Source: Alectoria sarmentosa (lineage: Eukaryota > Ascomycota > Lecanoromycetes > Lecanorales > Parmeliaceae). From it: 64,000 bases of DNA. Under the pieces are notes generated by a model, which saw nothing but the letters and a program-made list of their open reading frames with translations, made no database searches and was not told the origin of the DNA. Made by a program: the position numbers and the translations under genes. Of this stretch, positions 22,976 to 33,629 are shown one piece after another; position 1 is the first letter of the stretch; the number at the start of each line of letters is the position of its first letter. Where the stretch lies: the NCBI GenBank assembly GCA_009733775.1, contig WOGZ01000103.1, positions 1 through 64,000 of the forward strand, given 5' to 3'.

Positions 22976-23938
22976 TGATCTTGGTTTCCCTCTGCAGGCA
23001 GAGGTACTTATCCCCAGCACCACGAAAAGGTGTCAGTTCACCGCTGGGGCCATCAGGACAGGCTGCATGATGAAGAGAGAGGATTTCTGACGACGCGGCG
23101 CGCAGTCATCACCTAATCCCTGTGCTGTGACAGGTCGGGCCCACGGCTTCGGGCTGCGCCCCCTCAAGGTCCAGGCCAACCAGCTATTTTTGTACCTGGA
23201 AACGCCACAATCCTTAGCTCTTCATTAAACCAAGCCCCGACCTCGGTTCTATGTGCCACATATGGAAGAACGGAAGGTTCGAGAGATGAATCCTTTTGTG
23301 GGCACGGCCTGGCTGTTGGTACTTTTGAAGAGGTGACATGTGCTGTTCACGGACTTTCATATCGCAGTTACATCGCAGCTAGGTAAGTGCCAGAGTCGTT
23401 CATGCCGTGGATTCTCGGTTAGATCCCGTAGTCGAAGAATTCCATACTGGCTCTGCGATAGTCAGGGAAAGAATTCCATGGCTGGAACTTACTCGCAACG
23501 TTCTGGGTGGATATCTGAAAGCCGCATTATCTGACATGTAAGCCACCACGTCATTGCTAGAACTCGACTAATCGCTCCTTGCTAAGCGATGTACCTCCTG
23601 AGCCACGGCTCAGCCTCCACTAGATCGCCAAATCGTCAAGCCACTTTTCCTTCCCACCGCACGAAATAATGCTTTCACGAGGCAGTTGCTAAGCTCGCCA
23701 AAAGCCATGTACACTTTCGACTCATGACAGAGCGATACCGATGCAAACCCGGCTATTGCCAGCGGCTGCCACCGAACCAAACCTATAAAGTTCTCTGCTG
23801 CGCATGTATCGCTATACTGTACCTGTCTACAAAAGTATTCACCCACGCAGCACTTCAAACACTCTTCCCCATACCATTGCTTCAAGTACATCTTCCTGAT
23901 ATCCCGAAATCAATCCATCACCGCAATCTCACTCAGCC

Positions 23939-24466
23939 ATGTGTAACGAACACGACGCCTACAAGGTCATTGGCCACATCCCGGTCTTCAACTTTTTCTA
24001 CTCCGGCATTCGTGCAGCTGTCTACGCCGGCCAAGGCAATATCGTCGAAGCGAATCGCAGTGGCATCGGGATGATCCCCTTTGCCCATAGCGCGCGTGAA
24101 GCGCGTGAAGCGGCCCCGGTCGTAGGCAATGTCGTCCTCACGAAGGCCAAGGAGTACGCGGTCGAGGCCGTAATGAAAGGTGGCAAAGCTGTGGTGGCAG
24201 CGATTGTGTCGTTCTGTGCTGCGCATCCATGGCTGGTAGGGGGAGCGGTTGTCGTCGTCGTCGTAACGGTGGTCGTCTTTGTGATGTGGAGGAAAGCAAA
24301 GGGCAGAGCCGAAGAAGCGAGAGAGAACGAGAAAATCAGAATGGCTGTGGAGACTGCTCTCGAGAATGTCATGGATCGTCTAAGAGAGCCCATGATGGGC
24401 AAAGAGAGTCTGAAGGCAATGATCGACGAACAGATAAGAGCAGAGCAGATGCGAGGAGAGCTTTGA
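23939..24466 (+). CDS. Hypothetical single-pass membrane protein
   Basis: 175 aa in one exon from an ATG. I do not recognise the family. The N-terminal part (residues 10-65) has small, alanine/glycine-rich helices (FFYSGIRAAVYAGQGN, then a REAREAAP repeat). A strongly hydrophobic segment at about 97-119, with a run of valines ending in VMWRKAKGR, is a convincing membrane span with positive residues on the C-terminal side. The rest is a charged amphipathic helix rich in glutamate and methionine. The layout suggests a small membrane-anchored protein with a cytosolic helical tail. No signal peptide precedes the span. Support is limited to the good ATG, the frame length in GC-balanced DNA and the coherent topology. 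Confidence 0.5.
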   Translation: MCNEHDAYKVIGHIPVFNFFYSGIRAAVYAGQGNIVEANRSGIGMIPFAHSAREAREAAPVVGNVVLTKAKEYAVEAVMKGGKAVVAAIVSFCAAHPWLVGGAVVVVVVTVVVFVMWRKAKGRAEEARENEKIRMAVETALENVMDRLREPMMGKESLKAMIDEQIRAEQMRGEL

Positions 24467-24790
24467 CACAGCTTAGAACTTGTTATTATGGCGCAGTGCC
24501 GGCCATCACTAGAACTATTCAAGACTCGATAACATGTTGTTAAGAAAGCATCATAGTCGAAGATTCTCATTACCAGAAGACAAACTCTATACAGATGGTC
24601 AGGAGATCGGCGTCATGCAAGTTCGTGCGATTGGGTAGCTCATCTAAGTATTGTCAACCTAGTGTGGTGCTGAGATAATTCCGTACCTGCTGTATTCTCC
24701 CCGGATGCTTGAACGCGAGGAAGCCGAATAGTAGTTTTGATTCCTGATTCTGAATTAGTGACCTGGCTTGAGTCACTTGAGCTGGTGACG
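24467..24790. other. Intergenic, nothing clear
   Basis: A minus-strand frame at 24640-24828 overlaps the end of the next candidate and could be an additional 3' exon of it (a GTACGG donor-like site is present), but I cannot decide. Confidence 0.3.
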
Positions 24791-25222
24791 TTACCCATAT
24801 TCAGAACATTCCACCACGATGTTCTCAAGCAATTCAGAGCTCAGTACTCCCTTTGCTTCTTTTATTCTTGCTGCAAGGTCGAGTCGAACACCCGTACTAA
24901 GATCGCCAATGACGGACTTCCCAAAGCCGCCTGCGCATAGCACTATCATCCGATTGCCAGATTCTGTCCGGACTCGCTTGAGAAGGGCGTAATAACGTTG
25001 CCTCCGCACAGAAGTATTAGCATGTGAATTGTCTAATTCAGTTTGTAGGAGTCCGAATGCATGCTTGACACGTTCTGTTTCATGGTTTGCCAACCCTTGA
25101 CGTCTCTGAACGGTTTTGGAGGTTTGTGAGAGTAGAGCCATGATGGATTTGACCTCTTTGTGCATTTCTGCGTCGCCGACTAGATCCGTGGACGTGGCTG
25201 ATGCCAGTCCTCGACCTTTCAT
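24791..25222 (-). CDS. Hypothetical helical protein, weak candidate
   Basis: A 143-aa minus-strand frame counted from the first in-frame ATG (25222). Two helical, charged stretches (EMHKEVKSIMALLSQTSKTV and a NHETERVKHAFGLLQ segment) look protein-like, and IVLCAGGFGKSVIGDL resembles a beta strand with a glycine turn. No family is recognised, no initiator context or partner exon is certain, and the end reads into a possible GTAACG donor. It may be a fragment of a longer spliced gene, a decayed gene or chance. Confidence 0.28.
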   Translation of the reverse strand: MKGRGLASATSTDLVGDAEMHKEVKSIMALLSQTSKTVQRRQGLANHETERVKHAFGLLQTELDNSHANTSVRRQRYYALLKRVRTESGNRMIVLCAGGFGKSVIGDLSTGVRLDLAARIKEAKGVLSSELLENIVVECSEYG

Positions 25223-25662
25223 TATGTCGTTCGACAGCTTTGTGTGGGTGGTTTTCCACTGGAAAATCACTGGCAGGCTAAATACCTGCCCAAAGTGCTA
25301 CGATTGCGTCATTGCCCCTCTTGCTCCTTTGTGCGGGACTACTAACTATATTTAAGTTACCTTAGCCTTTCGGAAGACCCCTCATCGCTCTCGAGGCGAA
25401 TTGAGCTAGAACGCAAAAATCGTCTCCTACGCTTTCAATGGACAACTTTAAGAATTGTCCCATCAAGCAATATAATGGCAGACGGGGAGTTAAGTAAACT
25501 ACAGTTTCTCACAGTTGAGTACTTTACACTGACAATGCCATCTCTCACAATACCGATCTCGGACGAATAGAGACCCTACCCACCATCCTGATGATATTAT
25601 ATACTAGGGTGACGATGACAACACTGGCAGCAGAATCTTACTAGAGATTTCTTCTTCCAGAT
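25223..25662. other. Intergenic flank of the retroelement
   Basis: No gene is seen. The left LTR could in principle begin somewhat earlier than I placed it, so part of this segment might belong to the element. Confidence 0.4.
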
Positions 25663-25821
25663 TGTCAGGGCTCGGCCTTAATCTTAATTAGGCATAGCGC
25701 TCCCGCGTAGGGCTGGCAGGAGTATTTCCCTTCCAGCCCTCCATGTATTCTACTTCTCTCTTTAGATAGTTTCACTTATCCATTTTACCCCCATGACATG
25801 ACTCTGGGCTGGCCCGTGACA
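25663..25821 (+). repeat. Probable left LTR, 159 bp
   Basis: It begins TGTCAGGG and ends CCCGTGACA, i.e. TGTCA...TGACA terminal inverted repeats as in fungal Ty3 elements. Its position, 3 nt before a PBS and about 390 nt before gag, is right. Without the right LTR the borders cannot be proven. Confidence 0.6.
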
Positions 25822-25834
25822 TTAGAAACTATCT
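25822..25834 (+). other. Self-complementary primer binding site of the retroelement
   Basis: GAAACTATCT at 25825-25834, three bases after the LTR end, is the exact reverse complement of AGATAGTTTC inside the LTR at 25764-25773. In Tf1/sushi-group elements the 5' end of the RNA folds back on the PBS and, after cleavage, primes reverse transcription. The layout here fits that, and would put the transcript start (R) near 25764. Confidence 0.6.
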
Positions 25835-25944
25835 CGACATTCGTTACGCCCTCGTAAGTCGAGTCAACGAGGTAAAACAAACGATCCGATACTTGTGGCC
25901 CTGGAGCAAGGAAAAACAAATCAGGCAACACAGATTTCAGTCTA

Positions 25945-26055
25945 GTCCCTGAGGCCATACCCAAGAGGTCCCTGAGTCTACACTACATCAAGACGAAACA
26001 GAACCAACCCTTCGGTCACTGAGTCTATACGCAGGACGCGTCCCTGAGTCCATAC
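25945..26055 (+). repeat. Four short repeated motifs in the retroelement leader
   Basis: Variants of TCCCTGAGTCYATAC occur at about 25945-25960, 25968-25983, 26015-26030 and 26040-26055, between the PBS and the gag start codon. Each differs by one to four bases. Their role is unknown; an RNA packaging or protein binding role is possible. Confidence 0.6.
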
Positions 26056-26212
26056 CGCCGCCCAGAGTGAGCCTGCTACAAAGGCAAGAAGACGCTGTAA
26101 CACGAACAGCCAGAAAAGAGAAGCAATCGCGCAGGAAGACGCGTCTTTCCAGATATACCAAGAACCCGTTACTGCCGGAAGCAGTACAGAACCTACATCC
26201 AGTCCATCGATC

Positions 26213-27334
26213 ATGGCTGGCAGACAGACTCGTAGTCACACGAGTTACATGGATGATGACATCCCAGAAGACCAGGGTCAGCTCACTGACCGCCAACAAA
26301 ACCAGCTTCTGCAACAGCAGATGCAACGACAGTAGCAGCAGGTACAGCAACTGCAAGAACAATTGCAGCAAGTACTTGCGGCTCAAGCTGTCACCTTTAC
26401 ACCCCCAGCAGCCACGCCCACGACGGCTGCTCCCTCTACTACTACCCTCGACAAGCCTCGCTACACCCCAGTAATGGTGGATGTCCCAATGTTCTGCGAA
26501 TCCGATGCAGACCCAACCCTAGCGGATTGGACGCTCCGTATTAGAGACAAGCTCCGCACGAACAAGGCTTCTTTCCAGGATAAAGAGGATGAAGCTATAT
26601 ACGTGATTAGCCGGACCGGAGGCACGGCAGCTAAGCATATACTGGCCTATCGTGAGAACGACCCCGACTACTTTAAGACCGCGGATGAAGTCCTAAGTCT
26701 CCTAAAGCAAATAATGTGTGATCCCCACAAACGCGCCAATATGCGACAGGAGTTCAAGGAACTAAAGCAGGGAAACCGCACGTTTAAGGCTTTCTACTCT
26801 GAGTTCCAACGATATGCCGGATACCTGCGTCTCGACGAGTTGGGAATGGTCGAAGAACTTCTGGATAAAGTCAGTCCTCAACTCCAGCGGACCATTAATA
26901 GCCTAGCTACCGACTACGACACGGTATATGATCTAAGCAAGGTCCTAGCTAGGGTGGATGATGGCGAACGTCGAATTCGAGCGAATGTGGCTGCGCAGAA
27001 GACCTCCGGATCGCCCCCTCAACGAAAGTCTCCTCCAAAATCATACGCCACCCCCTACAGGCCGGCAATCCCCCGTCCATCAATCGAACCTGCCAGAGTG
27101 GCGTCTCGATCAGTAACACCTGGTGTACTCCGTAGACCTACTCCCCCACCTGCTACAGCTTCGGTTCGCTGTTACAACTGCAAGCAAGACGGACACTACG
27201 CTAGCGACTGTCCTTCACCAAGGAAGATTAAAGAGGAGGTTCGAGAGATAGACGCCGACAAGGAAGGTCAACTTGGTGAGCTGTCGGACGAGGAAGCTAC
27301 TGTGGTAGAAGAGGTAGGCGAGTCGGAAAACTAG
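26213..27334 (+). pseudogene. Retrotransposon gag (one premature stop)
   Basis: An ATG at 26213 opens a frame interrupted once, by TAG at 26333-26335 in a glutamine-rich run (CAG to TAG), then open to 27334, 374 codons in all. After a glutamine-rich coiled segment comes the Ty3-type capsid region (retrotransposon gag family: ADWTLRIRDKL, KRANMRQEFKELKQG, FKAFYSEFQRYAGYL). It ends with a single CCHC knuckle, CYNCKQDGHYASDC, and an acidic tail. Gag forms the virus-like particle and binds the element RNA. The pol frame follows 47 nt later in a different reading frame. Confidence 0.9.
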
Positions 27335-27381
27335 AGACCTTCAAGCAAGACGCGCTTGAAGGTCTGCTATTCCTTTCTTCT

Positions 27382-29476
27382 TTGAACTTGCAAGACCCGT
27401 ACGATAGGAGGTCATTCATTTACCCTATTACTTTAGGATCACAGTATAATCAATTTGATTCAAAAGCTCTTATTGATACTGGCGCTACTGCATACTCGTT
27501 CATTGACACAGAGGAAGCGCGACTCGTTTGTGATCAACTCCAAATCTCCCCACTCCCCATTCCTACACCCCGACATATCTGTGGGTACGATGGCAAGATC
27601 CAGAAGAAGCGTATCACCCAAGCTATCTATCCAAGGATGCGCGTGGGGGATTATACCGAATCTACGGTACCAATGCTTATTGTAAACCTCGGACGCCAGA
27701 AGGTCATTCTAGGGAAACCATGGATGAATAAGCATGAGATACTACTAGATATGAAGGACGACTCTATTATCTTCCTCCCTCATCGATGCCAACACGATAG
27801 TCTACCTAAGAAGCCGTCATCCACCTGGACCGCTAAGTTACTGCAGAAACTTGGCCTACCGACTCCTGGATCTACTCAGTTGGACGCTCCGAAGTCAAAG
27901 CAACAAACCGATGCTCAAGATCTTAGAGCAGTTCGTCGAACGTCAAAAGAGGCCAAGACTTCTAGACTAGATTCGAGTCAGTCTACTCAGCTAGCTAGCC
28001 AGGTAGATAGCCAGAAGCCGGTAACCAAGTTGGAACTAAGGAAGCCCCCTGTCAAAGCTGCTCCTCAGAAGACGTTAGAAATCGCATGCATCAGCGCAGA
28101 TGCATACTACCAATGGGCCAGCAAGTGGGCGAAACAAGAAGGTGCTCAGTGCTTCTCGATGACAATCGCTCAGATCGATCAAGAGATAGCTAGCGAAGCT
28201 AAGCTAGATATTAGTCTGAAGTCCGAGCGTGTTAGCGAGTCAGCAGAAGAGTCTGTAGCACACGCGAGAGCTAAACTCCCATCGGAGTTCTATGATCTGC
28301 TGGATGTCTTTGATCGAAGCAAAGCCAACGAGCTACCGCCTCACCGTCGTTATGATCATACTATTGAGCTAGAGGGTGACCAGAAGCCTCCTCAGAGCCG
28401 TCTTTATCCTATGTCTGGGTTCAAGTTACAAAAGGTCAAAGAATACTTGGAAGAGAACCTTTCCAAGAAGTTCATTTCCCCAAGCTTCGCTCCCTACGCA
28501 GCGCCTATACTCTTTGTCCAGAAAAAGGATGGAGGTCTTCGGTTCTGTGTCGACTATCGGAAGCTTAATCTAATTATCAAGCGAAATGGGTACCCTATTC
28601 CCCTGATTGACGAAACCCTAGCTCGTGTAGTAGGATGCAAATACCTTTCCAAGCTCGACATTTTATCCGCGTTCAATAAGCTGAGAATGCACCCCGATAG
28701 CGAAGACCTCACTACCTTTGTCACATCCTTTGGAGCGTTCAAATACCATGTTCTTCCATTTGGCCTTACTAACGGTCCTGCTTCCTACCAGCACTACATG
28801 AATGACACCTTGTTCGAGTTCCTTAACAACTTTTGCCAAGTCTACCTAGATGACATTCTGATTTACAGCAAAACCAGGAAGGAACATAGGGAGCATGTAC
28901 GCAAGGTGCTACTAAAGCTAAGAGATGCCGGTCTACAAGTGGATATTGATAAATGCGAGTTCTACGTGCAGGAGACGACCTTCTTAGAGCTTATCGTGTC
29001 GACTGAAGGTCTTAAGATGGATCCTCGCAAGGTGCAAGCTGTGCTTGATTAACAGAATCCTATCAATCTTAAGCAGACTCAGGCTTTCGTGGGATTTTGC
29101 AACTTTTACCGGCGCTTTATAAAGGACTTCTTTAAGATCATTAAATTTATGGTTCGACTTATTGGAAAAGACGTCCCCTTCTCTTGATCCGCCGATTGTC
29201 AAAAAACATTCGAATTATTAAAGGAAAAGATCACTTTCGCGTCTGTCCTCCGCCATTACGATCGCTCTCGCGCTACTATCCTCGAAACAAACTTTTCGAA
29301 CTATGTAAACGGAGATGTCCTATTTCAGCACGACGATGAAGGTGTCTTACACCCTATAGCATTTTATAGTAAGAACCTAATGACAGCCGAATGCAACTAC
29401 GAGATCTATGATAAGGAGCTACTAGCTATTATCCGCTGCTTGGAACATTGACGACCAGAACTACCTCAACATATTA
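27382..29476 (+). pseudogene. Retrotransposon pol: protease, RT, partial RNase H (broken)
   Basis: The aspartic protease core is ALIDTGATAYSFID near the start, followed by a linker and a Ty3 reverse transcriptase with FVQKKDGGLRFCVDYRKLN, LPFGLTNGPASYQ and the catalytic YLDD in QVYLDDILIYS. The open frame stops at 29050 (TAA), but the same frame continues with FVGFCNFYRRFI, the thumb, and YNKELL-like RNase H residues. It is further broken by TGA at 29187 and 29450, both in place of tryptophan codons. In RNase H the usual first aspartate of the TDAS motif is asparagine (ETNFS). Similarity ends near 29476; integrase is missing. Confidence 0.92.
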
Positions 29477-29481
29477 CCCCA

Positions 29482-29485
29482 CCCC

Positions 29486-29536
<51 letters not shown>

Positions 29537-29537
29537 C
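29482..29537 (+). repeat. (CACCCT)n tract, about nine units
   Basis: A hexamer tandem repeat, TGAGGG on the minus strand, that begins a few bases after the retroelement sequence ends and is followed by a short CACCTC run. It is similar to, but not identical with, the TTAGGG telomere repeat of most Pezizomycotina. Confidence 0.9.
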
Positions 29538-30302
29538 ACCTCCACCTCCATCAAGAAAAGATCCTCAATCGTAGTCCTGGTTCCAATATTCCAATATTTT
29601 GATTTCGCTTCCACATTTCCATGATACAAGCTAAAGAGATCAGCGTATTGAGATCTGAAAGGATTGAACAATCACACTTCTTGGTCAGAGAGAGATGCTT
29701 ATCATGATTGGTTCTGGGATTGCATCAGCGAGAGCGTGTCTAGTCAGTCACGACAATTTGCAAACGAGGAGAAACACATCCCCAGCTAATCAAAGGGGTA
29801 ATTTTCCGGCAGGCTACGCTTTTTGTTTTCTATGCAATCTGGCAGACACGTCTGATGGTAGCGGAAGGATGAGGACGGCTTCAAAACATCAGGGAAACCA
29901 AGCAAAAGGGGAACGGCTGTATCTTGGCACCAGTGCCATCCAGTGCGTTCAGTTGTCTAATATACACATCGACACCTTCTCTCTTCACGCCGCAGCGCCT
30001 CCACGGCCAACGCGCTCATCATCTGAAGCACCTATGTAAAGTCCCTTTGGGAACAAGAGTAAATGGGTTTTCAAGAAGCGAACAAGGTATCCAGAGCCAC
30101 CAAGGGCACCTGAGACATGATTTTGAAATTAAGTAGGGCAAGCACAACATAACGACATCATTAAAGAGCCATTAGAAAGGAAACTGGTGTAAAAGGTGAG
30201 GTCGCCGACTTGGGTGTGTAAAAGCACGCCCGTCTATTTGCCCCATAGGATTTACCATCTATCCGTCCTTTCCGCAGTCACAACGCCTTGCGTATGTATC
30301 AT
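29538..30302. other. Intergenic, no gene seen
   Basis: Frames of 60-115 codons without resemblance to any family; the right part is presumably the 3' region of the SH3 membrane protein gene. Confidence 0.5.
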
Positions 30303-32258
30303 TCACATCGCCTGTCCAGGGACTGGTTTCCTAGCCATTGTGCTATGCGGTGGTGACTGGCTCAAAGCTTGGTCGGGAGAAGTCACGGCTCGAAGTTGCA
30401 TTGGTACCCTCTGCACATTAGGATTCAAGCTGCTTGGACCCGGCGGGCTGTTCTTTCGGCTGCTGACCTCACCGACAGAATTGCTTCGTCGTTTACTCCC
30501 TGGGGTCGGGATTTTGCCAGGGCGCTGAGGGCCTCCACCGTAAGGACCTGGGGACATTGAGCGCTGTTGGCTGCCGGCAGGATTGTAAGGTCTAGGAACT
30601 CGGCCTTGGTTGTGGGACTTTGGCGAACCTCGGCCACTGGCCGGCGATTGGGGACGTTGATGCGCGGGACGAACCATTCCTGGTGGAGGACCAAGAGGGC
30701 GAGGTTTAACAGGGCGAGCTGAAAGACAAGTGCGAGGAGCGACACCTTGTTGAGAGCGGTCGAGACGGATGCAGAGAGCCTATGAAACAGTAATTAGCAA
30801 AACGTCTCAGCAAGATGCTGTGTACAATGTGGCAGTGCTCACCCAGCCGTCATCATATTCGTGCAGAAGTCTGACTAGCTGACCAGCACGCAGACTCAAT
30901 TCATCGTCCATGGAAGGCTTGAAGTCAAGCTGAATGCGGTGAACATTATTTGGAGAAGGGCCATTGACCATAGCTGCTGCGGGCACTGATGTCTGACTGA
31001 ACTCAGAGACGGCAGGGCTTGACGCGGCGGGGGAAACTGAACGTTTGGGCGTGAGGTTGAGCGGCTTCGGAGCATTGTGACGCTCAGCGTTTTGGGCAGC
31101 AGCGAGACCTCTGGCAGCGCCAGCGACGGCACCTCCAGCAACAGCGCTTGCCTCAGGAGTGGGGGTCCGGACTCGGAGAGGAGCTGGAATATTGTCATCG
31201 GACATTGAGCGCGTAGCAAGGTCGTGGGTTTGTGGTAACACTTCTGCGTTATTGCCAAAAGGATTCTCAGCTGCGTTGTTCTGAATTGGCAGGTCCGCTC
31301 CCTTCTCAGATGAACCTTGAGATTTGCGCGAAACCTCAGCGTGATTTCCGAATGGATTTTCCGGGTCATTGTAGTCTCTCGAGGCTGCTGCCCCCACAGC
31401 TGCTCCTCCAGCTGCACCCAAAGCCGCAGCCGGAACTGCGCCGTTCATGGCCTTTCCACGAGCCGCCATGTCAGGCATGAATTGCGTTATTGGTCTCAGG
31501 CTCAACCGTGGTGCAGTTGCAGTAGTCCTCGTAGACGCCACGCTTTGCGAGCGTTTCAATCCTTCCACGTAGGCAGCTTTCTCATCGTCGGTCTTCACAT
31601 AGTCTTCGTCGGCATGCTTTCTCTTGCGGCGAAAGCAGAAGAGCAGCAGTCCCAACAGAAGCACAACGGCTAAGATAATACCAATCGCCAAGCCAGCCTT
31701 GGCTCCACTCGACATGCCACCTCCATTGGATGAGGAATTAGATTCAGCAGTGAAGGTTGGTCTGGCTGAGCTTGAGGTAGCTTCGATGAAAGAGGACGTG
31801 GGCGAAGTTGACGTTACAGAAGAGGAAGAGGAAGAGGAAGAGGAGAAAGAGGACGTCGTAGAAGATGAAGTTGGCTGAGCGACTTCCTTCTTGAGAGTGC
31901 TGCTGGTAGAAGATGTTGTTGAGGATGTCGAGGATGTGATTATTGATGTGGTCGTGGGAGTGGAGCTTGAGCTCGTGGTGTCTGTGTCTGTATCGTCCAC
32001 CTGAACCGGCGTGGGGGTTGGGGTTGGTGTGGGTGAGAGGGATGTGGTTGTAGAGGATACCACAGCTGCATCATTGTCATTATTCGATTTCGAATTATCA
32101 GAGTTCGAGGTATCGTCCGGCGTAGCTGCAGCGGTTATGTATCCACCGATGGGCCCATCAAATGTCTTGGCCGCAGTCTGGTAGACATACTCCACGACGG
32201 TCCCTGCCTGAACGTTTTGTCGCTTCTGGTGCTGGTGACCAGCGTGATGTTGATGCAT
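30303..32258 (-). CDS. Single-pass membrane protein with cytosolic SH3 domain
   Basis: Two exons, 32258-30843 and 30779-30303, give 630 aa; the intron (GTGAGC...TCATAG) lies exactly after DDGW, inside the SH3 domain. Residues 1-185 are outside-type: histidine-rich start, a VVEYVYQT...TFDGPIGGY block and then a long Ser/Thr/Pro mucin-like stalk. A membrane span at about 188-209 is followed by RRKRK. The cytosolic part has ENPFGN repeats and low-complexity Ala/Ser/Pro stretches. The SH3 domain at about 450-500 contains MDDELSLRAGQLVRLLHEYD and, across the intron, W-ALCIRLDRSQQGVAPRTCL. The C-terminus is proline/glycine-rich. The architecture resembles fungal wall-sensor or Fus1-like proteins that link the cell surface to actin or signalling. 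No cleavable signal peptide is evident, so the first exon could lie further upstream. Confidence 0.83.
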
Positions 32259-33019
32259 TATGATGGAGCTGTCTGCATGCGCAGTGCCCTTGTATTAGAT
32301 CCGATGTTGTCAAAGGATTAACGAATCTACTGGCTTGTGAGCGGTTGCCGTCGCACAAGAGTGGTTGGTTCTTTGGCAGAAAGAATAATGGGGAGTTTGA
32401 TTAGTGTTTCACTTGGGCGAACAATAATGTAAACACGAGGGATGGTGGTGAGACTGTTGAACGAGTGTATCAGCCAGCTGAACGTCGATAAAAGAAGGGC
32501 GACGAGGAGCGAATGCTGTAGTTGATGAGTTGTAAGGAGAGTGGAGCAGGCAGTGAAGAATTGGAAGTGATAACGCGAAAGGGATACTGCCGCTGGTGAG
32601 AAATGAGGAAGAAGAATGGGAGCGTTGGTGGGCCGCCGAAATTGGGTTGTTGCGCGACCAATGAGAATAATGAGAGCTAGATATAATTAGGGCCAATTTC
32701 CCGGTCGAATGTCGATCAGGTACGCGAGGCAAATGAACGAATCCAGGGGTCATTCGGTTACAACTGGCAACCTCCAACCACCAGTTTTGGTTGCCAACCA
32801 CGCATCTCTCAAAGTCTGACGCCCTCTACCATACTCGTAGACTATAGACCCCAAACCATCAAAACTCTGACCGTAGAGCACTCCTCAATTCTGTACTTAC
32901 ACACATACCTACACACACAATCACACAAACAAGCATAAGGACATGTCTTAATTGCTAGGTACATATTGTTTCCGTGGACTGGTTTCAGCGTGGGAGGCTA
33001 GGAAGAAAAGTACTCATCA
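32259..33019. promoter_or_regulatory. 5' region of the SH3 membrane protein gene
   Basis: About 760 bp without a credible gene. It contains pyrimidine-rich tracts typical of fungal promoters and 5' UTRs when read on the minus strand, and an ACACAC-rich segment near 32900-32930. Confidence 0.45.
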
Positions 33020-33380
33020 GGAGGGTTCGGATTGCCAACTCGGCTCCAACATACCTTAAGCCATTTTTGACCTCAGCTTGGTCCCAATGGTATTGATATG
33101 TGACCCAAGTTGTGTCTATATGTACACTATATTCCTCACGAATAACAGATGTTTCATGGGATCAAATCGATAGGAAAGAAGCATTCCCTCGGCTTATGAC
33201 ATCCTTAGGCAGTCGAACGACGGCGACGGCGAGGTCCTGAACGGCTTATCGAGGAGTAATGATACCATATAATGATAACACGTCATAGTAAGGAGGGGTG
33301 AGACGATGGAGAATTGGCCCAGGTGGCTTAATACATTTGGCCAATCTGGTCCCAATGGTCAGCAAATTCGCCAATATGTC
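33020..33380 (+). repeat. Dispersed repeat family, copy A
   Basis: It shares long blocks with positions 61258-61635 (same strand) and, reversed, with 38600-38888. Shared blocks in order are CGGATTGCCAACT, CTTGGTCCCAATGG, GTTGYGTCTATRT, GCAGTC..ACGAYGGYGACRRC, TCGAGGARTRATG and ATGGTCAGCAAATT. Copies differ at perhaps a quarter to a third of sites, many of them transitions. There is no coding frame. The right end lies about 250 bp from the SYP1 stop codon. Confidence 0.8.
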
Positions 33381-33629
33381 CTGTACTCCGAACCCTACTC
33401 ATCAGGCAATTTCCACTGCGCGAGTAGCCGTTGGCTTGGCTCGTGCCTCGGCACTATGAGAGTATCACCATCAAAGAATCGGAATGCCGCGCTAACAATA
33501 AAACATTATCCATCTGTACTGATGTCTATCTCAACCTCCGCTTCCAACTGGTATAGACATGGACAATGCGACCAACGCACAATATCCATGTTAGCAGTAT
33601 CCCCTATCCCCACAGCCCACCCCTTTCCT

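Larger units (their letters stand above)
21007..23938. other. Gene-poor intergenic stretch with simple repeats and an AT-rich patch
   Basis: Nearly 3 kb with no credible gene. It contains a 21-nt poly-T (21243-21263), a GGGA-rich run near 21609-21621, a CATCATCGTCGTC-type triplet repeat near 21700-21728, and an AT-rich patch at roughly 22430-22975 that resembles the large RIP-like block. Short frames around 23340-23890 have no family resemblance. Confidence 0.6.
25663..29476 (+). mobile_element. 5' part of a Ty3/Gypsy (Tf1/sushi-type) LTR retrotransposon, 3'-truncated
   Basis: In order the element shows a short left LTR, a self-priming PBS, a leader with repeated motifs, gag with a CCHC knuckle, then protease, reverse transcriptase and the first part of RNase H. 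The rest of RNase H, the integrase, chromodomain and right LTR are absent: coding resemblance ends near 29476, where a (CACCCT)n tract begins. Stops at 26333, 29050, 29187 and 29450 make it non-autonomous. CAG to TAG and TGG to TGA changes fit mild RIP or ordinary decay, in contrast to the saturated AT-rich block, so this insertion is probably younger or escaped heavy mutation. Confidence 0.93.
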
